NCBI GenBank assembly: GCA_020354125.1
Contig: CP070643.1
Coordinates: forward strand, 3,162,555-3,204,392
Length of the DNA stretch: 41,838 nt
Direction of reading: 5' to 3'
Origin: Betaproteobacteria bacterium
Lineage (GTDB): Bacteria; Pseudomonadota; Gammaproteobacteria; Burkholderiales; Eutrophovitaceae
Shown here: positions 9,378 to 16,381 of the stretch, piece after piece
Position numbering within the stretch: the first letter of the stretch is position 1
Layout of the letters: the number at the start of each line of letters is the position of its first letter
Position numbers and translations under genes: made by a program
Notes under the pieces: model-generated
The model's input: the letters and a program-made list of their open reading frames with translations, nothing else
Databases searched by the model: none
Told to the model about the DNA's origin: nothing

Positions 9378-10216
9378 GAAACGGATCGGAAAGAATATTC
9401 ATTCATGGGTGCAAGCTCCAGTTCGAGACCCATTTTTGGTCCGACGGCGCAGACGATGTTGCCAGGCGCGCGAGCGATTGCTTCTAACATCGGCAATGCC
9501 GGCGCCATTGCATTACCGGCGACCAATGATGCATTTTCTGTGCGCGCCAACTTTGCACTATTTATGCTGTCTCCCTGTTCTTCGCTTTCGCGCAGTTGCC
9601 ATTGCATGACATGTTTCGTATTTGACGTAGGCTGGCAACCCAGCACCAAAGCACATCCCAGTCGCCCAGTGCTCTTGACGACGTTGGCGAGCGGGCCTTG
9701 TGCCGCGATGTCATAGGCGACAAGCAGCACTGTTTCATTGTCGCTTTGCGCCTGCACCAACGCCTCGAGAAGCCCGTTGCCAAAAGAGTAGCGATCGGCG
9801 CTGATGGCGGTGTAGGGACGCGTACTGCCGGTCGCGATCGCCCAATAGCCAGCTGCCGCATTGTGCACGGAATTATGAAAGCGGGTCGGTGAAATCAACC
9901 CGGGTGTAGAAGCCAGCGTATCGCACATGTAATCGGTGATGGCGAGGTCACCATGGGTCGATGCAAATACCGACGGCAAAGTGGAGGGGTTGCGCTGCGC
10001 ATGGGCGCAAGCCTCGCTGCCGACCGCAAGAGCAATGGCGACCGTGTCCGGTGCGCGGCGGCGCTCGTTCGCTGGCAACAAATCTGGCGACGGACGCTTG
10101 GCGGGCTCCTCTGGTGCCGCTATCTCTCCACGCAGAATGCGGCTCGCGGTATTCCATGCGGGCAGTCGCTCCGACCAGATGCCAACACCCTCGATATAAG
10201 CTGTGCTAGTGGACAT
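9374..10216 (-). CDS. Beta-ketoacyl synthase chain-length factor (ApeC-like)
   Basis: A 280-residue protein of the short Ketoacyl-synt_2 type. In aryl polyene systems such proteins pair with an active ketosynthase and set chain length. The nucleophile region reads SVHNAAAGYWAIA, with no catalytic cysteine, as expected for a chain-length factor. It should not be read as a broken ketosynthase: the frame is intact and the length is normal for this subfamily. Its start overlaps the ketosynthase stop (TAATG), and its end overlaps the halogenase-like gene (ATGA), which supports coupled translation and a 1:1 partner. Confidence 0.85.
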   Translation of the reverse strand: MSTSTAYIEGVGIWSERLPAWNTASRILRGEIAAPEEPAKRPSPDLLPANERRRAPDTVAIALAVGSEACAHAQRNPSTLPSVFASTHGDLAITDYMCDTLASTPGLISPTRFHNSVHNAAAGYWAIATGSTRPYTAISADRYSFGNGLLEALVQAQSDNETVLLVAYDIAAQGPLANVVKSTGRLGCALVLGCQPTSNTKHVMQWQLRESEEQGDSINSAKLARTENASLVAGNAMAPALPMLEAIARAPGNIVCAVGPKMGLELELAPMNEYSFRSVS

Positions 10217-11463
10217 TATGCGTTGCGGCCGAACAACAGGGCGCAGTTGCTGCCGCCAAATGCGAAAGACAGGCTCATGCCGGTTTGAAGACTGGCATCC
10301 GTGTTTTCAATGCGCAGTTGCGGGCAGTCGGGCTCAAGTCGCGTTGTATTCAGCGTGCCCGGCGCAAACGAATGCTCCAGAGCGAGGAGGGTGATCACCG
10401 CTTCGAGGATGCCGGCAGCCCCCAAGGTGTGTCCGGTCCAACCCTTGGTGGAGCTTGCCAGGGTATTCCGGCTGAAAATGTCGCTAATTGCCTGCGCTTC
10501 GATTTCGTCGTTCTTGCGGCTCGCGGTTCCGTGCAGGTTGACATAATCGACCGCATCGGCCGAGAGTCCGGCGCGGGCGAGTGCGTCGGCAATGGCGCTG
10601 CGCGCCCCCAGGCCTTGCGGATGCGGCGATGACATGTGAAACGCATCGCTGCTTTCACCGTATCCGAGCAGTGTTGGTCCGGTGCCATTAGGTTCCAGAA
10701 GCGCGCGCTCGATCAGCGCGAATCCCGCTGCTTCACCCAGATTGATGCCATCGCGGGCGACATCGAAAGGACGGCATTGCTCGTGCGATACCAGTTCCAG
10801 CGAGTTAAATCCGAACAAGACACTGCCACAGAGGCTGTCTGCTCCGCCGACCACCACGGCATCGGCGAGGCCGCTCCTGATGAGCCGCTCACCCTGGGCA
10901 AAGACCTTGGCACTCGATGAACACGCCGTGCCAACGGTGACGCAAATGCCATCGAGTGACAAGGCGTGACGCAAAAAGTCACCAGTGGAATGCGGCGTAT
11001 GGATGAGCGGATTGAGCAAGTGCTGCGGGAAGCGGCCGGCATTGTCGAGACTGCGGTAGGCCTCCTCGGTAGCGCCAATGCTGGAAGTTGAAGTGCCGAG
11101 CACGATCGCCACGCGTGTCGGGCCGTGACGCTGCCGGGCGGTGTCGACCGTGCTCATGAACCCGTCCTGGTTCAGTCCCAGCCATGCCAGCCGGTTGTTG
11201 CGGCAATCCCACTGCTTCAGGTGTTGTGGAAGCGGATTGTCCTCGATGCCTTCTACCCGGCCGATGTAGGTATCAACAGGTTGGGGACCGAAATCGTTTC
11301 GTGACAGGCCGCTGGCGCGCGCGCGAAGCGCAGTAAGCGTTGCCGCGTTGCCGCGTCCAACTGCCGAGGTCGCGGTAAAGGCGCTGATGCACAGTCGCGC
11401 AATGGGAGAAGGGGCACGGCGGGCGTGCAGATCGGCTACGCTTTCTGCCACGCTGTCTGACAC
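10216..11463 (-). CDS. Beta-ketoacyl-ACP synthase (ApeO-like)
   Basis: A 415-residue type II ketosynthase with a complete active site: Cys181 in GTACSSS, His311 in NLHGTAS, Lys340, and His345 in GWTGHTLGAAG. It condenses malonyl-ACP units onto the aryl starter and, in characterised aryl polyene pathways, works as a heterodimer with the chain-length factor encoded next. The start is a GTG without a strong ribosome site, so the N-terminus could be a few codons shorter. About 106 bases separate it from the upstream dehydratase gene. Confidence 0.9.
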   Translation of the reverse strand: MSDSVAESVADLHARRAPSPIARLCISAFTATSAVGRGNAATLTALRARASGLSRNDFGPQPVDTYIGRVEGIEDNPLPQHLKQWDCRNNRLAWLGLNQDGFMSTVDTARQRHGPTRVAIVLGTSTSSIGATEEAYRSLDNAGRFPQHLLNPLIHTPHSTGDFLRHALSLDGICVTVGTACSSSAKVFAQGERLIRSGLADAVVVGGADSLCGSVLFGFNSLELVSHEQCRPFDVARDGINLGEAAGFALIERALLEPNGTGPTLLGYGESSDAFHMSSPHPQGLGARSAIADALARAGLSADAVDYVNLHGTASRKNDEIEAQAISDIFSRNTLASSTKGWTGHTLGAAGILEAVITLLALEHSFAPGTLNTTRLEPDCPQLRIENTDASLQTGMSLSFAFGGSNCALLFGRNA

Positions 11464-11569
11464 CTGCCAGCCGCTGCACCTTGATCTGATTGCAATCTTG
11501 TCACAATGCTCAATGTTAGCCGAATTGGCGATTCTTGCCGTGGATTGGCAAGCTCACGCCAGCGCCAAT

Positions 11570-12091
11570 TCAGCCGAGAACCACGGCTGCGCGTCCAGTG
11601 ACTAACTCGGTTTCACCAGCGGCCACCCTGAACGAATAGATCATGCGTGATGATTCGTCGAATATCAGCCTTGCGCTGACAATGAGTTCATCGGTGTATT
11701 GGTCCAGGTACCGTGCGTGGCAGTGCATTTCGCGAACACTGGCAAGATAACCATGTCGTGCGCTCTCAGTGGCATCGCCCGCGGCGGGCGCGGTCAACGC
11801 GCCATTATGTTCAGGCGCAGTCAGTGCGCCGTGCAGCGCCATGGCCTGGGCCGCATACTCGATTGCGCAAACGCTGGAAAGATGCCCGTTGCGACGAAGC
11901 GGATTGGCCCGGTCCAGGTGGCTGCGTGTTTCGCAGCATATGGACGTCGCGTCGCAAGCGAGAACACGTTCCAGCAGGCACATCTTTCCCGCGTGCGGAA
12001 CAAGCTCACGAATGCGTTCAACGTTGATTGGAACGTTGTGCGTTGTTTCGGACATCGTTGCGGCGCAGCAGCTCGAACGAAAATCAGGCAT
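11570..12091 (-). CDS. ApeP-like hotdog dehydratase
   Basis: A protein of up to 173 residues resembling the ApeP/FabZ-like 3-hydroxyacyl-ACP dehydratases of aryl polyene clusters. The family start 'I..LVPH.G.M.LLERV' is clear near residues 27-45, and CAIEYAAQAMALHGAL is the conserved helix that often opens with an acidic catalytic residue. In known systems ApeP pairs with ApeI, and here the ApeI-like partner is fused to the ligase at 13106. Starts at 12091 (GAG-type site) or 12055 (MSETTHNV) are both possible. It is the first gene of the left arm and diverges from the ACP gene. Confidence 0.8.
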   Translation of the reverse strand: MPDFRSSCCAATMSETTHNVPINVERIRELVPHAGKMCLLERVLACDATSICCETRSHLDRANPLRRNGHLSSVCAIEYAAQAMALHGALTAPEHNGALTAPAAGDATESARHGYLASVREMHCHARYLDQYTDELIVSARLIFDESSRMIYSFRVAAGETELVTGRAAVVLG

Positions 12092-12202
12092 TTCTCGTCA
12101 CTACTGGCGGCGCGAACCTATGAAATGCAAACGATATGTCATTCTAACCGGCAGGTCCGGTAAATGCTTATCGGCTATCGGTATGATTAGACCTGGAATG
12201 GT

Positions 12203-12208
12203 TATAAT
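12203..12208 (+). promoter_or_regulatory. Candidate -10 box for the ACP operon
   Basis: A perfect TATAAT lies 71 bases before the ACP start, in the divergent region between the two pigment operons. No good -35 box is found at 16-18 bases upstream, so activator dependence is possible. The near-palindromic TTATAA core could also serve the opposite strand. Confidence 0.4.
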
Positions 12209-12279
12209 TGTAGGCGAGTTGGTTGACCGCGAACCGCATCGAGTAACACAAGATCAACTATGATTTCTCTGTTTCAGGC

Positions 12280-12555
12280 ATGACCGCTGTAGCAGTAATG
12301 AGTAACGAGGAGCGCGAGCTGGCGGAGCTCATCGTCTCGGCGCTCAATCTCGAGAACCCGGCGGCCGATATCGATCCCGAAGCGCCGCTGTACGGGGAGG
12401 GGCTGGGGCTCGATTCGATCGATATACTTGAGATCGCTCTGGCCGTTTCCAAGCGCTACGGCGTTCAGATCCGCTCCGACGACAATGATAATGTGCGGAT
12501 TTTCTCTTCGCTGCGCAGCTTGAACGAGCATGTCCAGCAGCAGCGCGCCGCCTGA
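12280..12555 (+). CDS. Acyl carrier protein (ApeE/F-like)
   Basis: A 91-residue carrier protein. LGLDSIDILE near residue 47 is the 4'-phosphopantetheine attachment motif (Ser in DSI), followed by an ACP-like helix III region and a short C-terminal helix. It carries the growing aryl polyene. Only one ACP is visible, whereas characterised aryl polyene clusters often encode two. An in-frame ATG at 12298 (MSNEEREL) is an equally good start by homology; neither has a clear ribosome site. Its end overlaps the next gene by 26 bases. Confidence 0.9.
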   Translation: MTAVAVMSNEERELAELIVSALNLENPAADIDPEAPLYGEGLGLDSIDILEIALAVSKRYGVQIRSDDNDNVRIFSSLRSLNEHVQQQRAA

Positions 12556-13066
12556 ATCCAAGCGACGCTCTTTCCCGCTGCGAAGTTTGCTGATCCTGTT
12601 CCTGATCGCTGGCTATCCGCTTGCCGCCTGGTGGATCTTCGTCCACGGCGGGACTGCCGGCACCACAGCGTTGTGGGTGGCGGCGCTGCCGCAGGCGTTT
12701 TGTTATCTCGCCCTTTTATGGCTTTTCGGGCGCAGTCTGATGGCAGGCCGCGAGGCGCTGCTTACCAGGTTTGCCCGCTTCGTCCACGGTGAGATATCCG
12801 CTGCCGTCGAAACCTACACGCGACAGATCACCGTGTTTTGGTGCGGCTTTTTCGCTGCCATGGCAGTGGTGTCAGCGTCGCTGTTCGTTTTTGTGTCGGC
12901 CGATGCTTGGCTGTTCTTCGCCAACGTGCTCAATTTGCCACTCGTTGTTGGCGCTTTTGTTGCCGAGTATTTCTACCGGTCGCTACGTTTCCCCAACGGT
13001 CCTTATCCGTCGCTGGCGGCTACCGTAGAGGCATTCCGGCGCTTTCGCGAGACAATCAGGGAATAA
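12530..13066 (+). CDS. COG4648-type membrane protein of the pigment cluster
   Basis: A 178-residue integral membrane protein with four hydrophobic segments (about residues 18-40, 47-67, 100-125 and 126-148) and a positively charged N-terminus. Proteins like this recur in aryl polyene loci between the ACP and the ligase, but their role is not established; anchoring the soluble synthase to the membrane would be one possibility. Its start lies inside the ACP gene (26-base overlap), so translation is probably coupled. Recognition rests on the membrane pattern and position. Confidence 0.7.
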   Translation: MSSSSAPPESKRRSFPLRSLLILFLIAGYPLAAWWIFVHGGTAGTTALWVAALPQAFCYLALLWLFGRSLMAGREALLTRFARFVHGEISAAVETYTRQITVFWCGFFAAMAVVSASLFVFVSADAWLFFANVLNLPLVVGAFVAEYFYRSLRFPNGPYPSLAATVEAFRRFRETIRE

Positions 13067-13105
13067 TTACAGGCGGGGCCGTTAACCTAAAAAATATTCT
13101 GCCGG

Positions 13106-14851
13106 GTGTCGATCTCTTCAAGCACGACTGACTTGGTTCCGCTTCTTGGCCATCGTGACGGCACGCAACCGCTCGCCTGGCGTTCGGGTCGATTTGTCAG
13201 CGTGGCTGAATTTCTGGGCGACGTGGAAACACTTGCGGCGCGCCTTCCGCGCCACACTCACGCTGTCAATTTGTGTCGTGACCGCTATTGTTTTGCGGTG
13301 GCTTTTGCTGCGGCCATGGTTCGCGGCCAGATCAGCTTGTTGCCGGCAACGCAGGCCGTTGAATCGTTGCGCGAGCTGCAGCGGGCATATCAATCCGTGT
13401 ACCTGCTGGTGGACGACGAGCAGGTTGGCGAGGAGGGCTCGGTGCAGGTGCAGGCCGGTACCGGAACCGCGCAATTTGTGCCAGACAAGCTCGCTTTCGC
13501 GCCAGATCAGATAGCTACGATTGCCTTCACCTCCGGATCGACCGGCGAGCCGGTTCCCAGCGCCAAGAACTGGGGGTCGTTGGCGCTCGGCGGCAGCAAC
13601 GAGGCTTCGTGCTTCGGTTTGCTGGACGGTGCACCGAGCGTGATTGTCGGCACCGTACCACCTCAACACATGTATGGGCTCGAAACGACGGTACTGATGG
13701 CGCTGCGCGGCGGACTCATCATGCATCATGAGCGGCCGTTTTTTCCGGCCGATGTGCGCGCGGTACTGGCCAGTGTCGATGCCGACCGGATATTGGCGTC
13801 CACCCCGGTTCATCTGCGTGCCTTGTTGGCAAGTGGCATCAAGCTGCCGGCCTTGCGGCTGACAATCTGTGCTACGGCGCCGTTGTCAGAGGATACCGCA
13901 CGCGAGTTCGAGAATCGTTTCGGCGTCGAGGTGCACGAGGTGTACGGTTTCACCGAGGCCGGCATGGTTGCAACACGCCGTACGCTCAATGGACCGCAGT
14001 GGCGACTGCTTCCCGGGCTAAAAATGCGGCAGTCCGACGGGCGTATTTTATTTGCTGGCGGACACGTTCCGGCGGAAGTGGCTTCCGCTGACGTGATCGA
14101 GGTCGTCGACGACGCGCATTTTGTGCTGCGCGGCCGCGGCTCTGATCTGGTCAATATTGCCGGTAAGCGTACCTCGATTGGCTATCTCGACCGTCAGCTC
14201 TGCGCGATCAAGGGCGTTCATGATGGCGCTTTCTTACTACCGGATAACGCCGGCGATGACGTCGTGAGACTGACCGCCGTTGCAGTTGCACCCGGATTGA
14301 CGCGCGAGCAGTTGCTCGCGGCGCTGTCGCAGCGTGTCGATCCGGTATTCTTGCCGCGCCCGCTGCATCTGGTGGAGTCCTTGCCGCGCAACGCCACGGG
14401 CAAGCTTGCCCGTAAAGAATTGGCCAAGCTTGCCCGTAGTGAATTGGCCAAGCTTGCCCGTAAGGAATTGGCCAAGCCTGGGCGCAGTGAACCGGCCAAA
14501 CTGGCGAGACACTGCGCTGGCCGCGGTTTGATAATGCCTGTGGTGGTGAACCGTCACGTCGATCCCGCTCATCCGGCACTTCCCGGCCACTTTCCCGGCG
14601 ACCCGATCGTGCCGGGCGCAGTCCTGCTCGATGAAATTGTTGATGCGCTTTCCGGTGAACTCGGCGCCTGCGCCGACTTCGCTGCTGTGACGATACGCTC
14701 TGCCAAGTTTCTGCGTCCGGTTCGTCCGGGTGACCGCCTGCAAATCAAGTTGATTCCAGGGCAGGATGCTGCGCTGCGATTCGAGTGCAGTGTTGCCGGC
14801 GAAACCGCGGTCAATGGTGCACTGACGCTGGTTGCGCCGGCCGATCAATGA
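13106..14851 (+). CDS. Acyl-CoA ligase fused to ApeI-like dehydratase
   Basis: A 581-residue two-domain protein. Residues 1-435 form an ANL-superfamily adenylating domain with P-loop TSGSTGEP near 150, GFTEAG, GRGSDLVNIAGK, and the A10 lysine in PRNATGK (Lys433). Residues 475-581 form a hotdog dehydratase with HPALPGHFPGDPIVPGAVLL, the FabZ-like active-site region. In characterised aryl polyene loci ApeH (ligase) and ApeI (dehydratase) are separate; here one chain would activate the aryl starter and dehydrate intermediates. The joint is a tandem-repeat linker starting at the catalytic lysine. The start is a GTG with a weak ribosome site. The stop overlaps the next ATG (ATGA). Confidence 0.88.
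   Translation: MSISSSTTDLVPLLGHRDGTQPLAWRSGRFVSVAEFLGDVETLAARLPRHTHAVNLCRDRYCFAVAFAAAMVRGQISLLPATQAVESLRELQRAYQSVYLLVDDEQVGEEGSVQVQAGTGTAQFVPDKLAFAPDQIATIAFTSGSTGEPVPSAKNWGSLALGGSNEASCFGLLDGAPSVIVGTVPPQHMYGLETTVLMALRGGLIMHHERPFFPADVRAVLASVDADRILASTPVHLRALLASGIKLPALRLTICATAPLSEDTAREFENRFGVEVHEVYGFTEAGMVATRRTLNGPQWRLLPGLKMRQSDGRILFAGGHVPAEVASADVIEVVDDAHFVLRGRGSDLVNIAGKRTSIGYLDRQLCAIKGVHDGAFLLPDNAGDDVVRLTAVAVAPGLTREQLLAALSQRVDPVFLPRPLHLVESLPRNATGKLARKELAKLARSELAKLARKELAKPGRSEPAKLARHCAGRGLIMPVVVNRHVDPAHPALPGHFPGDPIVPGAVLLDEIVDALSGELGACADFAAVTIRSAKFLRPVRPGDRLQIKLIPGQDAALRFECSVAGETAVNGALTLVAPADQ
14402..14497 (+). repeat. Four 24-bp in-frame tandem repeats (linker)
   Basis: Four consecutive 24-bp units encode KLARKELA, KLARSELA, KLARKELA and KPGRSEPA, with a partial fifth (KLAR). 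The first three DNA units are nearly identical and the fourth has diverged. The repeat begins exactly at the A10 lysine, so it looks like a tandem duplication of the ligase's own C-terminal motif. It forms a basic helical linker between ligase and dehydratase. Confidence 0.95.
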
Positions 14852-15750
14852 GCCGTGAGTGGCTGAACGCGCGTGAGCGTTCGAACACTTTTGCCATACG
14901 GGTCCTAATATGGATTGCCTTGGCACTGGGAAGGCCGGCCGCGCGCGCGGTATTGGTCCCGGTAGTGACCTACTATCTGATCTTTGGAGGGCGCGCGCGC
15001 CGGGCTTCGCGCGATTATCTGCAGCGTGTATTGGGCCGCAAGCCGTCGTTGCGCGATGTGTTTCGTCATTTCTACACGTTTGCCACGGTGGCACTTGACC
15101 GCGTTTACTTTCTGGCCGACCGCTGGTCTTTATTCGACATCGGGTTGCACGGCGAAGAACTGCTGATTGAGCAGTTAGAGAACAACAAGGGTTGTTTTCT
15201 GATCGGCGCGCACGTCGGCAGTTTCGAATCGTTGCGCAGCCTCGGTCGGCGCCGGCAAGTCACGGTCAATCTGGTCATGTTCGAGGAAAACGCCAATCGC
15301 GTCGCCCGCGTGGCGCGCGCCATCAACCCGGCGCTGAAAGACGACATCATTGCGCTCGGTACGCCTGACTCAATGCTGCGGGTCATCGAACAGCTCGACA
15401 AAGGCGCCTGGGTGGGCATGCTGGCCGATCGCGCGATCAGCGAAGGCGGCATGGTGGCGGTTCCGTTTCTCGGAGCGACAGCGTTGTTTCCGGCCGCGCC
15501 GTTTCGAATTGCTGCATTGACCGGGCGGACGGTCATTTTGATGATTGGTCTTTACCGCGGTGCAAACCGCTACGACCTGCATTTCGAGACATTGGTCGAG
15601 TCGCCCTCATTACCAAGAGCGGAGCGCGACCAGATTGTCGAAGGCTGGATGCGGCTGTATGCGGCGCGTCTCGAACACTACTGCCGAGAAGCACCGTTTA
15701 ACTGGTTCAACTTTTACGAGTTCTGGTCGAGCGATGACAAGGCTGCCTGA
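14848..15750 (+). CDS. LpxL/HtrB-type lipid acyltransferase
   Basis: A 300-residue inner-membrane acyltransferase of the lauroyl/myristoyl (LpxL) superfamily. One N-terminal membrane anchor (about residues 18-40) is followed by GAHVGSFESLR, in which the usual HX4D/E motif appears as HVGSFE, and later DRAISEGGMVAVPFLG and FPAAPFRIAALTG. In pigment loci these enzymes are proposed to transfer the aryl polyene acyl chain to a lipid head. The start at ATG 14848 is taken because it overlaps the previous stop; the frame extends further upstream but homology does not. Confidence 0.85.
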   Translation: MSREWLNARERSNTFAIRVLIWIALALGRPAARAVLVPVVTYYLIFGGRARRASRDYLQRVLGRKPSLRDVFRHFYTFATVALDRVYFLADRWSLFDIGLHGEELLIEQLENNKGCFLIGAHVGSFESLRSLGRRRQVTVNLVMFEENANRVARVARAINPALKDDIIALGTPDSMLRVIEQLDKGAWVGMLADRAISEGGMVAVPFLGATALFPAAPFRIAALTGRTVILMIGLYRGANRYDLHFETLVESPSLPRAERDQIVEGWMRLYAARLEHYCREAPFNWFNFYEFWSSDDKAA

Positions 15751-15751
15751 G

Positions 15752-16381
15752 ATGCGCCTCAGTTGTTCGGCACTCGCTTGCTCAGTATTCACTTGTTCAA
15801 TACTCGTTTGTTCGATATTCGCTTGTTCAGTACTGGCGATGTTGCTCTGGAGTGGAGTGGCACACACCGCAGACTGGAATCTGAGTTTGCTGATGGATGA
15901 GTTGTCGCGACGAAGTTCCGGGCAGGCGGAGTTCTCCGAGACCAAGTATCTCGCCGTGCTCGACGAGCCGATCGAGCAAAGTGGCACGCTTGCGTTTGCG
16001 CCCGGCCGGCTTGAGAAATTCACGCAGCGGCCGCATGCGGAACGCATGACGGTTATCGGCGATGACCTGACGGTAGAGATCGGACCGGAGCGCAAGAAAC
16101 GCAAACTGAGATTGCACCGCTACCCAGCACTGTGGGGCTTTATTGAAGGGCTACGCGCCACGCTAACCGGCGATCTCGAAGCGCTGCGGCGCTTTTACGA
16201 TATCGAACTGCACGGCAGTGCCGACGACTGGGAACTGGTATTGGTCCCGAATCGCTCGGAGATGTCTGCCGTCGTTCGCCTGGTGAGCATCCGCGGCGGG
16301 TTCGGGCGGATTTCCATCATCGAGGTGGTTCAGGAAAGTGGCGACCGCTCGGTAATGCAGATTTCGGAGCGCGACCGGTGA
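15752..16381 (+). CDS. LolA-like periplasmic carrier with repeat-expanded signal peptide
   Basis: A protein of about 209 residues with a signal peptide ending near VAHTADW. The mature part (LSLLMDELSRR, FSETKYLAVLDEPIEQSGTLAFAPGRLEKF) matches the LolA-like outer-membrane lipoprotein carriers found in aryl polyene loci, thought to shuttle a lipid-linked product across the periplasm. The start is placed at 15752, with AAGG nine bases upstream; ATG 15734, overlapping the acyltransferase, is the alternative and adds MTRLPE. The hydrophobic core of the signal is a five-unit repeat with a cysteine every five residues. GTGA overlap couples it to the exporter. Confidence 0.8.
   Translation: MRLSCSALACSVFTCSILVCSIFACSVLAMLLWSGVAHTADWNLSLLMDELSRRSSGQAEFSETKYLAVLDEPIEQSGTLAFAPGRLEKFTQRPHAERMTVIGDDLTVEIGPERKKRKLRLHRYPALWGFIEGLRATLTGDLEALRRFYDIELHGSADDWELVLVPNRSEMSAVVRLVSIRGGFGRISIIEVVQESGDRSVMQISERDR
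15763..15837 (+). repeat. Five 15-bp in-frame repeats in a signal peptide
   Basis: Five 15-bp units based on TTGTTCxxTATTCxC encode CSALA, CSVFT, CSILV, CSIFA and CSVLA. All lie in the hydrophobic core of the LolA-like signal peptide. Units differ mainly at third positions, so the array is old enough to have drifted while its protein pattern was kept. Confidence 0.9.

Noticed and set aside
9374..10216. A degenerate ketosynthase
   Set aside because: The missing cysteine and short length are the normal state of chain-length-factor partners, and the frame is intact with coupled neighbours.
14402..14497. CRISPR-like array
   Set aside because: Units are directly adjacent with no spacers and encode an in-frame linker.
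14237..15094. 285-codon open frame antisense to the ligase fusion and acyltransferase
   Set aside because: It mirrors two well-supported coding frames, and its repeats are simply the complement of the 24-bp linker array.
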